Assembly: GCF_000956405.1 (NCBI RefSeq)
Contig: NZ_JYIV01000027.1
Location: 310,001 to 374,000, forward strand
Length of the DNA: 64,000 nucleotides
From: Microbacterium oxydans
GTDB lineage: Bacteria; Actinomycetota; Actinomycetes; Actinomycetales; Microbacteriaceae
Reading direction: 5' to 3'
Shown here in pieces: positions 53,301 to 60,816 of this stretch. The translations under genes were made by a program, and so were the position numbers. The notes beneath the pieces are model-generated. The model had not been told where the DNA came from. It did no database searches and worked only from the letters and a program-made list of their open reading frames with translations. Position 1 is the first letter of the stretch. Each line of letters opens with the position of its first letter.

Positions 53301-53515
53301 CCTTCGGCGGGCTTGGTGGCCTTCAGACCCTTGACGTCGCCCTCGTAGGTGGCGAGCGGATCCGACTTCATCACCACGATGTAGTGCCCTGGTGTGCCTG
53401 CGACGGGGACGGGGTGCGTCACCTCCTCCGTCGCGTAGCCCGCGGTTGCCGTCGATGCGATGAACAGCGTGGCCAGGGTGGTGGCTGCCGCCATCCGGAG
53501 GGGTGTTCGACCCAT
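50321..53515 (-). CDS. Secreted S8 subtilisin-like protease with PA insert and Pro-rich tail
   Basis: 1064 residues from ATG 53515, six bases after GGGAG. A signal peptide (about 1-28) is followed by an I9-type propeptide (GHYIVVMKSDPL...LNGFSADLSGEQVDAL, about 43-140). In the catalytic domain, Asp185 is in VGVIDTGIAPEHP, His281 in GDGHGSHTAS, the oxyanion Asn in SAGNDG and Ser612 in SGTSMAAPHVAG. A PA domain is inserted at about 445-555. FN3-like and pre-peptidase-C-like beta domains follow. The end is a Pro/Glu/Thr repeat tail (PETPAPETKAPET) without a sortase motif. A basic insert, KKIKKQKKQNTRNK, lies soon after the catalytic Asp. It is probably an exported scavenging protease. Confidence 0.93.
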   Translation of the reverse strand: MGRTPLRMAAATTLATLFIASTATAGYATEEVTHPVPVAGTPGHYIVVMKSDPLATYEGDVKGLKATKPAEGDQLETQSQDSQRYVEHLQTEQNDLVSDIGVTPDTTYQVVLNGFSADLSGEQVDALRASKDVLGVYPDEIRHPDAQSSTDYLGLGDDRKGTGGVWQQTGGVATAGEGVVVGVIDTGIAPEHPSFEGKKIKKQKKQNTRNKGGQPYTDGTYVYFDKSDGGQFQAAMVEGQDWDKSDYSSKLIGGQYFSAGAEAAGFDFQYDYLSPRDGDGHGSHTASTAAGNFKVKASIENVDFGTISGVAPAAKISAYKACYVGPDTTVTTDDICAQSDLIAAIDQAVADGVDVINYSIGGGAASTVMAPEDLAFFNAAAAGVFVATSAGNDGPDPVTADHASPWYTTVAASTIPTWEGTVQFDGFAQAGASVSVPFGQKVTGPSIAAVDAAAAGAVTPQLCLPGTLDPAKVAGHIVVCDRGGNARAEKSQVVKDAGGIGMVLVNVPGGADSLDNDFHAVPTVHLNAVHRAAVLAYVQGGTDRPITLVGENTTGVVTPTPQIAGFSSRGPMLADGSDVMKPDVAAPGVAILAATENAPGEKPTFGILSGTSMAAPHVAGLAALYLGEHPKATPAEIKSAMMTTAYDTVLPDGSKNTNPFEQGAGQVDPKRYLNPGLLYLNGVKDWAAFLDGKGLSDFPGIDPIDGSDLNQASISIGSLTSAQTVTRTVTSTEKGTFTAKASVPGVNVKVTPQQLKFDRPGQTKTFTVTFDNATAPVEQWATGSLTWTSAKNTVRSPIALFPVTADAPAEVTGSGVDGSTAVEITPGLTGDLALGLSGLTPFELLADADNPVEGHSGDEKSGDANKDVSWIVNVPEGTTLSRFDLDSSDDKGSDLDLTVYRVVSPDDLQYYERWRSATGSADEQVTIPSPKAGTYLVVANIYSTTGPMTWDMTYANVQADGEGDLTATPNPLAAVRGKKVSYNLGWTGLTAGARYLGVVQYGDSDVRTVLTVDVPAAKAPETPAPETKAPETPAPETPAPEAPPTDAPPTNAPPTSAPETAKPE

Positions 53516-53597
53516 GTGGTGCTCCCGATGATCACGGTGCGGCCCTCTTGCTGCACCGCGGCCAACATATGCCCGACCCTGGCGATTCTCAGGAAGT

Positions 53598-53635
53598 CTG
53601 GCCGATCGGTCACCCGGCATTCGCCGATCGGCCAG
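53598..53635. promoter_or_regulatory. Perfect 12-bp inverted repeat between divergent genes
   Basis: CTGGCCGATCGG and CCGATCGGCCAG with a 14-base spacer lie in the 167-bp gap between the divergent subtilase and YkoE-like genes. It could be an operator for either. Near the YkoE-like GTG the sequence TAAGCT (53671-53676) sits six bases before the start codon, which would suit a leaderless transcript. Confidence 0.5.
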
Positions 53636-53682
53636 GGTTATCCACGGCCGCCCTCGCGATACGTCGACAGTAAGCTGGAGAG

Positions 53683-54228
53683 GTGGCCCGCACCTCTGTC
53701 CTGACGACCCGCGTCCTGCTCGTATGCGCGGCCATCGGGGTCGCCACGGGCATCCTCGCGGGTATCGCCGGGTGGGTGACTCCGGTGCTGCTGGCGAGCC
53801 CCCTGCTGTTCCTCTACGGCCTGGTCCTCGGCTCGCACGTGCTGCCGGGCATCATCGCGCAGGAGGTGCTGCGCCTCCCGCTCGTCGCACTGATCACCCA
53901 TGTGTTCGCCGCTCTGATCGCGAGCGCCTTCAACCCGGCGTGGGCGCTGCGGTTCATCGGCACCGCGCTGCTGTTCGGCCTGATCCAGGAGGGGGTGGCC
54001 GCCCTCACCCGCTACCGCTCCTGGGGCCCGTGGCGCTTCTTCCTCTCGGCGGCGATCATCGGCGTCTTCGTGGCGGTCGTGGTGTTCTTCGCCGCCCACC
54101 TCTCGGTGATGCCGCTGTGGGCGCAGATCCTCTACCTCGCGATCTCGGTGCTCGGGCCGATCGCGTGGACGGCCATCGGCCTCGCGATCGGCTCGGCACT
54201 CAGCCGCGCCGGCGTCGCCCGCCGCTAG
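53683..54228 (+). CDS. ECF transporter S component, YkoE-like
   Basis: 181 residues from GTG 53683; the ribosome site is only GGAGA directly before it, so a leaderless start is possible. Five or six hydrophobic segments are present. The stretch GLIQEGVAALTRYRSWGPWRFF and the preceding NPAWALRFIG resemble YkoE, the S component proposed for hydroxymethylpyrimidine/thiamine uptake in the YkoEDC ECF transporter. The ATPase and EcfT genes lie about 1.5 kb further on the same strand, beyond an opposite-strand gene. No TPP riboswitch is visible, so the vitamin assignment is uncertain. Its end overlaps the convergent gene by 29 bp. Confidence 0.65.
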   Translation: MARTSVLTTRVLLVCAAIGVATGILAGIAGWVTPVLLASPLLFLYGLVLGSHVLPGIIAQEVLRLPLVALITHVFAALIASAFNPAWALRFIGTALLFGLIQEGVAALTRYRSWGPWRFFLSAAIIGVFVAVVVFFAAHLSVMPLWAQILYLAISVLGPIAWTAIGLAIGSALSRAGVARR

Positions 54229-55537
54229 GTACTCCACCCAGCCGCCGCGCGACGGCGCCCGAGACCGAACTCACGAGCGCCTCGAGGGGACCGCGACGCT
54301 TCAGCGCGGCCAGGATCGCGCCGATGACGATCGCCCCGAGGATGTGGATGCCGAGGATCGCCGGACCGAGGTACCACCACGGGATCTCGACCGACGCGTC
54401 GATCACACCGGACAGCAGCACGAACGAGGTGGCCGCCGCAGCGAGCACGTGCACCGTGTACACCGTGAGCGGAGCGGCTCCCGCCGCCCGGACGGGCTCG
54501 AGCACCCGGAGTGCGGTCTTCGGGAGGACTCCGGCGAGGAACAGCATGCTCGCGATGACGACGAGTGCGATGCCGACCCCGCGCAGGATGTCGAGGGTCG
54601 TCCCCGTGTGCGGCGTCTGCAGCGCGAGCGCCCACCACTGCGGAGACAGCGGAGCGCCGAAGCCCGGTGTGCCGATGATGCTCTCGGTGGCGGCAGCGGC
54701 CTCGGGCGGCATGGTCGCGACGAGGGCCGCGCGCCCGAAGAACTCGTAGACGAGCGCGCTGGTCGACACGGCGAGCACGGCGAGGAAGGCGCCGATGCCG
54801 GCCGTCCACGCGACGAATCGCTTCTCCGTGCCGTTGCGTCGAGCGGCGATCAGCAGTGTGGCGACGGCCATCCCGACGAGCACGTAGACGATCCAGGTCA
54901 CGACCGGATAGGTGCCGGTGACGAAGATCGCGCGCAGTGCCACCGCCGGCTCCGCCCACTGCGGCCACGACACTCCGCCGCCCTCTCCGATGACCTCCAG
55001 CGCCTGTCGCAGGAAGGCGTTGAGGATCGGTCCCGTGATCGCGAGGATCGCCGCGGAGACGAGCAACCAGCGCGGACTCACCCTGAGGAACGGGATGCTG
55101 CACAGCATGGCGACGCCGAAGTAGACGAGGACGACCACGATGCTTCCCGGCGCCAGGGCGAGCGTGGCCCCGATGAGGATGACGAGCACACCCCGCACAG
55201 CCATCGCCCACCGCGCGGCGGCGACGTAGCCGCGCTCCAGGTAGGAGCGGGTGGCGAGCACGACGCTGATCCCGCCGACGACGGCGAACAGGGTCGACGC
55301 GTTCCCGTCGACGATGGTCGACACCCATTCGACGTGGCCGGGCATGCCTGCCGGCGGGAGCAGGTGCGCGCAGAACATGCCGATGATCGCCAGGAAGCGC
55401 GCGAAGTCGATGCCGACCATCCGGCCTCGTTCGCCGCGGGGGCGTGCCGCATCCGACTCGGGCGGAGACGTCGGCCGCCCCCGCCGAGCAGTGCGGTGCG
55501 GTCGGGCGATCGTGTTCGTGTTCGTGTCTTGTGGCAC
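54200..55537 (-). CDS. Acyltransferase-family multi-pass membrane protein (DUF1624/DUF418-like)
   Basis: 445 residues from GTG 55537, behind GAGGGAG; the open frame extends upstream, but this start has the best ribosome site. A disordered, Thr/Arg/Pro-rich N terminus is followed by GIDFARFLAIIGMFCAHLL, the typical first helix of DUF1624/heparan-alpha-glucosaminide acetyltransferase-like proteins. About ten more hydrophobic segments follow, including a DUF418-like end (PLTVYTVHVL). Such proteins move acyl groups onto cell-surface sugars or polymers; the acceptor here is unknown. It is convergent with the YkoE-like gene, which it overlaps, and divergent from the ECF ATPase gene. Confidence 0.82.
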   Translation of the reverse strand: MPQDTNTNTIARPHRTARRGRPTSPPESDAARPRGERGRMVGIDFARFLAIIGMFCAHLLPPAGMPGHVEWVSTIVDGNASTLFAVVGGISVVLATRSYLERGYVAAARWAMAVRGVLVILIGATLALAPGSIVVVLVYFGVAMLCSIPFLRVSPRWLLVSAAILAITGPILNAFLRQALEVIGEGGGVSWPQWAEPAVALRAIFVTGTYPVVTWIVYVLVGMAVATLLIAARRNGTEKRFVAWTAGIGAFLAVLAVSTSALVYEFFGRAALVATMPPEAAAATESIIGTPGFGAPLSPQWWALALQTPHTGTTLDILRGVGIALVVIASMLFLAGVLPKTALRVLEPVRAAGAAPLTVYTVHVLAAAATSFVLLSGVIDASVEIPWWYLGPAILGIHILGAIVIGAILAALKRRGPLEALVSSVSGAVARRLGGVPSGGRRRRG

Positions 55538-55662
55538 GGCGCTCCCTCGTTCTTGCGGCGCGGTCAGCGCCTCTACGACGATGCCTGTTCCCAGGGCCGC
55601 TCCACGTCCGTCCGACGGATGATCGATGTCATCCCGTGGAGGGCTTCTGCGCGCGTGGATAA

Positions 55663-55681
55663 TCAGGTAAGGCTCAGCTAA
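55663..55681 (+). promoter_or_regulatory. DtxR/IdeR-type iron box before the ECF/siderophore operon
   Basis: TCAGGTAAGGCTCAGCTAA matches the iron-box consensus TTAGGTTAGGCTAACCTAA at 15 of 19 positions. It lies 37 bp before the ATPase start, where repressor binding would block transcription. In actinobacteria, Fe2+-loaded DtxR/IdeR/DmdR repressors bind such sites, so the operon should be on when iron is low. Confidence 0.75.
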
Positions 55682-55718
55682 GTTAGAGGGGTACGATCCG
55701 TCGACCCGGGACTCCGCC

Positions 55719-57464
55719 GTGCGCCCATCCGCGCCCCTGCTGAGCGTGCGTGACCTCTCGCTCACCCACGCCGATGCGGCGCACCCCTCTCCACGCGACG
55801 TGACCTTCGACATCGACGCGGGAGAGGTCGTGCTGCTGCTCGGACCCTCCGGCTCCGGCAAGTCGACACTCACCCTCGCCCTCAACGGGCTCATCCCGCA
55901 CGCGCTTCCGGCGACGATGACCGGCACGGTCGAGGCCGGCGGCATCGACACGGCGAGCACCCAGACGGCCACGCTGAGCACCCGCGTCGCCATGGTGTTC
56001 CAAGACCCCGATGCGCAGATCGTCACCGGCAGCGTCTACGACGAGGTCGCGTTCGGCCCCGAGAACCTGCTGCTGCCTCTCGACGTGGTGGAGAGCCGGG
56101 TCGAGGAGGCACTGCGCCGGGTCGGGCTCTGGGAACGGCGGGACGCGAACCCCGATCACCTCTCCGGTGGCGGACGACAGCGACTCGCGATCGCCGGCGC
56201 TCTCGCGATGGGGTCTCCCCTGATCGTGCTCGACGAACCGACGGCGAACCTCGATCCGCAGGGCATCGACGATGTCTACGCCGCCCTCGCTCAAGTCGTC
56301 GCGGCGGGCGACCGTGCCATCCTGCTCGTGGAGCACAACCTCGATGCGGCGATGGCCTTCGTCACGCGGACGATCGTGCTCGACCGCGAGGGCCGGGTGG
56401 CTTTCGACGGGCCGGCGTCCCAGATCATCCGCGAGCGTGCGGACGAGCTGGTCCGGATGGGCGTGTGGCTTCCGGCGGCCACGCTCGCGGCGCTCCGTCT
56501 CCGAAACCAGGGATTCTCGCTCGATCCGCTGCCACTGTCACCCCAGGAGCTCGCCGTCGCTCTCGAACGCGAGATGTTCGTGTCCCCGTCGAGCGATGCC
56601 GGGTCCGCGGCCGACGAGCAGAGCCCCGACGAGCAGAGTGCCGACGAGCAGAGTGCCGACGGGAGGAGTGCCGACGAGCACAGCGTGGCGACGACGCGGG
56701 TCGAGCCGATCATCCGCGCGCGGGGGCTGACGGTGCGCCGGCGTCGTGCCGAGATCCTCCACGGTGTCGACCTCGACCTTGCCCCCGGCAGCTTCACGGC
56801 GATCGTGGGTGCGAACGGAGCGGGCAAGACCACGCTGATCCAGGCGCTCGCTGGCGTCGTCCCCCCGCCACGCGGACAGGTGTCGGTCGACGGCATCGAC
56901 CCGGCGACCGCGTCTCCCCGCGACCTCGCCGCTCGGATCGGGTTCGTGTTCCAGAATCCCGAGCACCAGTTCATCGCCCCGACGGTGTTCGACGAGCTCG
57001 CCCACGGGCTGCGGTTGCGCCATGTGCCCGCCGCCGAGATCACGGCGAGAGTCGACGAGATGCTCACCCGGTTCGGACTGGAGCACAAGGCGGACGTGCA
57101 TCCGTTCCTGCTCTCGGGCGGTGAGAAGCGGCGCCTGTCGGTGGGCACGGCGCTGATCACCCGACCCCGTGTGCTGGCGCTCGATGAGCCGACCTTCGGA
57201 CAGGATCGCGCGCGGGCCGCCGAGCTGCTCGGTCTGCTGCAGGGGCTGCGCGCAGACGGGACGACCATCCTGATCGTCACACACGATCTGCAGTTGGTGG
57301 CCGAGCATGCCAGCCACGTCGTGCTCCTCGCCGAGGGTCGGGTGCGGGCGGTCGGGCCCACCGCCGCGCTCCTGCAGGACGAACAGCTGTTCACGGATGC
57401 GGGGCTGCGGCTGCCGGCCCTGCAACGCGTGCTGGCGTCCGCCGGCCTCGGGGTGAGCTCATGA
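55719..57464 (+). CDS. ECF transporter double ATPase (two fused ABC domains)
   Basis: 581 residues from GTG 55719. ABC domain 1 has Walker A GPSGSGKST (42-50), signature LSGGGRQRL (Gly in place of the usual Gln of LSGGQ) and Walker B LIVLDEPTANLD. ABC domain 2 has Walker A GANGAGKTT, signature LSGGEKRRLS and Walker B VLALDEPTFGQD. This is the EcfA1-EcfA2 fusion (YkoD type). The linker holds five 15-bp repeats coding ADEQS-like units. The stop overlaps the EcfT start as ATGA. An iron box lies upstream and a siderophore-interacting protein gene downstream. Confidence 0.92.
   Translation: MRPSAPLLSVRDLSLTHADAAHPSPRDVTFDIDAGEVVLLLGPSGSGKSTLTLALNGLIPHALPATMTGTVEAGGIDTASTQTATLSTRVAMVFQDPDAQIVTGSVYDEVAFGPENLLLPLDVVESRVEEALRRVGLWERRDANPDHLSGGGRQRLAIAGALAMGSPLIVLDEPTANLDPQGIDDVYAALAQVVAAGDRAILLVEHNLDAAMAFVTRTIVLDREGRVAFDGPASQIIRERADELVRMGVWLPAATLAALRLRNQGFSLDPLPLSPQELAVALEREMFVSPSSDAGSAADEQSPDEQSADEQSADGRSADEHSVATTRVEPIIRARGLTVRRRRAEILHGVDLDLAPGSFTAIVGANGAGKTTLIQALAGVVPPPRGQVSVDGIDPATASPRDLAARIGFVFQNPEHQFIAPTVFDELAHGLRLRHVPAAEITARVDEMLTRFGLEHKADVHPFLLSGGEKRRLSVGTALITRPRVLALDEPTFGQDRARAAELLGLLQGLRADGTTILIVTHDLQLVAEHASHVVLLAEGRVRAVGPTAALLQDEQLFTDAGLRLPALQRVLASAGLGVSS
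56610..56684 (+). repeat. Five 15-bp repeats in the ATPase linker
   Basis: Five in-frame copies of a unit like GCCGACGAGCAGAGT code a flexible acidic linker between the two ABC domains. The copies differ at one to four bases. Confidence 0.85.
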
Positions 57465-58279
57465 CCGCGACGACGTTCGACCCGTACGCACGCATGACGG
57501 CGACGTCGCGCCGGCAGTTCCTGTACGGGCTGAATCCGCTCGCGAAAGTCGCCGGCTTCGCACCCGCGATGGTGCTGCTGGTGTTCGTGCGCGACCTGGC
57601 GACCCCGGCCGCGTTCCTGGTGCTCGCCTACACACTGATCCTGGTGGGCGCGCGTCTGACGGTGCGACTGCTCGCCCTGCTGCTGCTCGCTCTTCCCACG
57701 GGGATGCTTCTGATCGGCGTCGGCTTCTCCCTGTGGGTCGACACCGGACTGGTCCAGGACACCGCTCCCGTCGTGCGCATCGGGGACTGGACGCTCTACA
57801 GCGGGGCTCTGCTCCTCGGCTTCGCGACAGCGCTGCGGCTGGGCTCGATCGTCGCGCTCGCGCTCGTCGGCGGGCTCACCACCAGTGGACCCGACCTGGT
57901 GCGGGCCAGTGTGCAGCAGCTGCGGGTGCCGTATCGGATCGGCTACACGGCACTGGCGGCCTTCCGTTTCGTGCCGAGGTTCGGGCACGAGCTCTCCGTG
58001 ATCAGGGCGGCCCATCGGGTGCGCGGGTATCACGGCGGTCGCGGACCGTTCGCACGCATCGCCCGGGGGTGGGGGTACATCGTGCCGCTGCTCGCCGGCG
58101 CGATCCGCCATGCCGAGCGCGTCGCACTGGCGATGGATTCTCGGGCGTTCGGTGCGCATCCGACTCGCACCGAGCGACACCTGGTCCCGTTCCGCCTGCG
58201 AGACACCGTCTTCACCGTCGCGACTCTGTTGGCATCTGCGGCCATCTTCGTCGTCTTCTTCCCCTGGCTGCTTCCCTGA
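57461..58279 (+). CDS. ECF transporter transmembrane protein EcfT
   Basis: 272 residues, overlapping the ATPase stop. About five hydrophobic segments are followed by the coupling-helix region with the family's short Arg motifs (FRFVPRFGHELSVIRAAHRVRG and HAERVALAMDSRAFG, which fits the usual A-R-G/A-R-A type ends). EcfT links the ATPases to the S component in the membrane. The siderophore-interacting protein gene starts 10 bp after its stop. Which S component it serves is not shown; the YkoE-like protein is the only one in the window. Confidence 0.9.
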   Translation: MTATTFDPYARMTATSRRQFLYGLNPLAKVAGFAPAMVLLVFVRDLATPAAFLVLAYTLILVGARLTVRLLALLLLALPTGMLLIGVGFSLWVDTGLVQDTAPVVRIGDWTLYSGALLLGFATALRLGSIVALALVGGLTTSGPDLVRASVQQLRVPYRIGYTALAAFRFVPRFGHELSVIRAAHRVRGYHGGRGPFARIARGWGYIVPLLAGAIRHAERVALAMDSRAFGAHPTRTERHLVPFRLRDTVFTVATLLASAAIFVVFFPWLLP

Positions 58280-58289
58280 AAGGCATCCG

Positions 58290-59165
58290 ATGGCGTTCAG
58301 CAAGATGGTCAAGCCCGAGGCGTCCGAGCTCATCCACCTGACGGTGCTGCGAACGGAACGGCTGTCGGCGCACTGGATCCGGGTGACGCTCGGCGGTGGC
58401 GAGATCGAGAAGTTCCGCCCGATGGGGTTCGACCAGTGGTTCCGGCTGTTCCTGCCGATCGGCGGCGATGCGGGCCTCGACCGGGTGCCGGCGAAGGCCA
58501 ACAAGGTGTTCGGGTACCTGAAGTTCCTGCGCATCCCCGACGGCGAGCGTCCGGTGATGCGCAACTACAGCGTGCGGGCGTACCGTCCGGCGGCGACGGA
58601 TGCCGGTGCCGAGATCGACGTGGACTTCGTGCTGCACGGCTCGGCCGCGGACGGCACAGCAGGCCCGGCGTCGCGGTGGGCGGAGACCTGCGAGCCGGGC
58701 GAGCATGTGCTGATGATCGACGAGGGCCTCACGTTCAACCCGCAGCGCGGCGTGGAGCGTGTCGTGCTGGTGGGCGACGAGACCGCCCTGCCCGCGATCT
58801 CCTCGATCTGCGCCTCGTTGCCTGCCGCCGCGGTGGGCACCGTCATCGTGGAGGTGCCGAGCGAGGAGGATGCTCTCGCATTCACGCATCCCGCCGGCGT
58901 GGAGCTGGTGTGGATCGTGCGCCCGCATGACGTCGCTCCCGGGAGGCTTGCTCTGGAGACGCTGGCACGCACCGCCCTGCCGGATGCGCCTTTCCACGCG
59001 TATGCGGCTGGTGAGCAGGCGCTCGCCTCGGGTGCGCGCAAGCATCTCGTCGGCGAGCGCGGTGTGGACAAGAACGCCGTGAGCTTCTGCGGGTACTGGA
59101 AGATCGGCGCCGCCTCCCCCGCGTCGAAGGCCGCCCGCGAGGCCGCTGCTGAGCCGCTGGCATGA
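58290..59165 (+). CDS. Siderophore-interacting FAD-binding protein (SIP family)
   Basis: 291 residues from ATG 58290, behind AAAGG. The N-terminal FAD-binding barrel carries MRNYSVRAYRP (flavin-binding RxYS-like motif), followed by WAETCEPGEHVLMIDEG. The C-terminal NAD(P)H domain carries LVGDETALPAISSI and FHAYAAGEQALASGARKHLV, ending with VSFCGYWKIG. SIPs reduce ferric siderophores to release iron in the cytosol. As the last gene behind an iron box and an ECF transporter, it suggests that the transporter imports an iron chelate. Confidence 0.92.
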   Translation: MAFSKMVKPEASELIHLTVLRTERLSAHWIRVTLGGGEIEKFRPMGFDQWFRLFLPIGGDAGLDRVPAKANKVFGYLKFLRIPDGERPVMRNYSVRAYRPAATDAGAEIDVDFVLHGSAADGTAGPASRWAETCEPGEHVLMIDEGLTFNPQRGVERVVLVGDETALPAISSICASLPAAAVGTVIVEVPSEEDALAFTHPAGVELVWIVRPHDVAPGRLALETLARTALPDAPFHAYAAGEQALASGARKHLVGERGVDKNAVSFCGYWKIGAASPASKAAREAAAEPLA

Positions 59166-59214
59166 GTGCGGATGCTCATGCGGACGCCAGCGCGAATGCC
59201 TATGCACTCACGCA

Positions 59215-59309
59215 GCAGCGCACTCACTCGGGAGCACACTCACGCAGCAGCGCACTCACTCGGCAGCGCACTCACTCGGCAGCGCACCACGCAGCAGCGC
59301 ACTCCCTCG
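59215..59309. repeat. 16-bp tandem repeat between SIP and HNH genes
   Basis: Six copies of GCAGCGCACTCACTCG-like units; one copy is 15 bp and two are more diverged (GGAGCACACTCACGCA). The repeat lies in the gap between the end of the SIP gene and the end of the convergent HNH gene. Confidence 0.85.
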
Positions 59310-59322
59310 GGAGCATCGGCAC

Positions 59323-60675
59323 TCAAGCCGCGATGTCGAAGCGTGCCCGTCCACCGAGCCTCGGGATCCGCGCAGGGTCGACGTACGGCGGCGGAATGAA
59401 CCACACCCGCGCCCCACTCCCCCTCCCACTCCCGGAAGCCTCGATACGGATCTCCCACCCGTTGTCATGGATGCGGTGGTGGCACGTTTCGCAGAGCAGC
59501 ACTCCGTTGGAGAGGTCGGTCGGCCCGCGGTCACGTCTCCACCACCGGATGTGATGCGCCTTCGTCATCTCGGGCGGCAACCCGCACATCGCGCATCCCC
59601 CGTCGCGCTCCACGAGCGCCAGCCGTTGTGCCCGGGTGAACAGCCGCTTCTCCCGACCCCATTCGAGGATCTCGCTGTCGCCGCCGAGAACACACGGGAT
59701 CACACCGCCACCGGCCGCCATCCTGCGCGCAGCTCCGACGCTGACCGGGTGATCGACACCATCCACGGTCGCCGACCCCGTGCCGGCTTCCAGATCGTCG
59801 AGGTTCATCCGCACGACCACCGTGGCACCGGCGACCGGCACCCGCCGCTCGCATCCGAGCACGTGCGCACAGAACACCGCCAGAGCATCAGCTTGGATCA
59901 TCGGCACCGTCCGGCGGTCCGCATCGGGCGCGTCCGCGTCGGGCGCATCTTTTCGCGCGGCGAACGCGGCGGTCACGTACCCCCGGATCGCAGTGACCAC
60001 CGGAGCCGCGGTCTCGACGTCGAGCACCGCGTTCAGATGCACCATGCCGTCACGCTCGAACAGCGATAGCGCACGCTTGCTGCGTCGCTCCTCTTCCCGA
60101 GGCTCCAGGCCGTCCGGGTCGAGCCATGCTTCCGCACGGACCACGAGTTTACGCACGTCGTCGAGTCCCAACCCGGTTGCCTTCTCCGTCAGCATCAGCT
60201 CGCATTCGGCGATCCTTTCCGCTCCGGCGGCGATCCGACAGCGATCGAGGAGCGCGATGATCGTCGCGGCAGCCGGAGCGCCGAGCGCACCCGAGTCGAG
60301 TGCCGCACTCACCGCTGGGTACTTCGCCGGCAGACGGGCGCCCAGGAGGTCACTGCGGGGTGCGGTCGCTTCGCCCACCTTGACCAGGAGCGAGGCATCG
60401 CCCGTCGACACTCCCGTCGCGGCCGCGATCATCTTCGCCGGGTTGCGGTAGCCCTGCTGCTTCGCCAGGCTCTCCGCTCCGAGCTCTGGGCGCGACTCAC
60501 GCGATATGCACGCCGCCACCGAGACCTGCACCGCATCCAGGTGGCGCCGCAACACCCCGATCGACTCGCTCACCGCGATCAGCTGCTTCCGCGACAGCTC
60601 TCCAGAGTCATCAGCGTCAGACCACGCCTCATCGAGGCGGGACATCGCCTCGTGCAACGCGGTCAATCTGGACAT
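59323..60675 (-). CDS. DUF222 and HNH endonuclease-domain protein (13E12-type)
   Basis: 450 residues. The DUF222 region (about 10-330) has GYRNPAKMIAAATGVSTGDA, GLDDVRKLVVRAEAWLDPDG and HLNAVLDVETAAPVVTAI. A C-terminal HNH domain follows with CAMCGLPPEMTKAHHIRWWRRDRGPTDLSNGVLLCETCHHRIHDNGWEI, in which the HH, N and H plus the four zinc Cys are intact. Such proteins are repeated in many actinobacterial genomes (mycobacterial REP13E12) and are linked to mobile DNA, though their function is not established. No strong Shine-Dalgarno precedes ATG 60675. Confidence 0.92.
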   Translation of the reverse strand: MSRLTALHEAMSRLDEAWSDADDSGELSRKQLIAVSESIGVLRRHLDAVQVSVAACISRESRPELGAESLAKQQGYRNPAKMIAAATGVSTGDASLLVKVGEATAPRSDLLGARLPAKYPAVSAALDSGALGAPAAATIIALLDRCRIAAGAERIAECELMLTEKATGLGLDDVRKLVVRAEAWLDPDGLEPREEERRSKRALSLFERDGMVHLNAVLDVETAAPVVTAIRGYVTAAFAARKDAPDADAPDADRRTVPMIQADALAVFCAHVLGCERRVPVAGATVVVRMNLDDLEAGTGSATVDGVDHPVSVGAARRMAAGGGVIPCVLGGDSEILEWGREKRLFTRAQRLALVERDGGCAMCGLPPEMTKAHHIRWWRRDRGPTDLSNGVLLCETCHHRIHDNGWEIRIEASGSGRGSGARVWFIPPPYVDPARIPRLGGRARFDIAA

Positions 60676-60770
60676 GCTTCATTTTATCGCGAGTCGTGTC
60701 GAGATTCGAAGATTTGTTCTATTGAATGCCGGTGAGACCGGTATCTCGAGCAATGCTCCCCTGGAGACGA

Positions 60771-60805
60771 GGAGAGGCCCCGGATGCATCATCCGGGGCC
60801 TCTCC
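60771..60805 (-). terminator. Terminator after acyl-CoA dehydrogenase gene
   Basis: A 15-bp perfect stem, GGAGAGGCCCCGGAT with its complement, and a five-base loop (GCATC), starting 11 bases past the stop of the minus-strand acyl-CoA dehydrogenase gene. Confidence 0.8.
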
Positions 60806-60816
60806 AGGAGAACGGC

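Noticed and set aside
53516..53682. TPP riboswitch before the YkoE-like gene
   Set aside because: No CUGAGA-type thiamine box and no room for the full fold. The transcript is probably leaderless.
47585..53704. Plus-strand open frame of about 2039 codons across cstA, ybdD, the two-component genes and the subtilase
   Set aside because: It is antisense to several well-recognised genes, has Arg/Gly/Asp-rich composition and no domain. It results from GC-rich third positions.
55538..56026. Longer N terminus for the acyltransferase-family gene
   Set aside because: The extension would run antisense through the ECF ATPase start and the iron box. GTG 55537 has a strong ribosome site.
59323..60675. 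Mobile element or intein at the HNH gene
   Set aside because: No terminal inverted repeats, target duplications or recombinase are seen. It looks like a free-standing DUF222-HNH gene.
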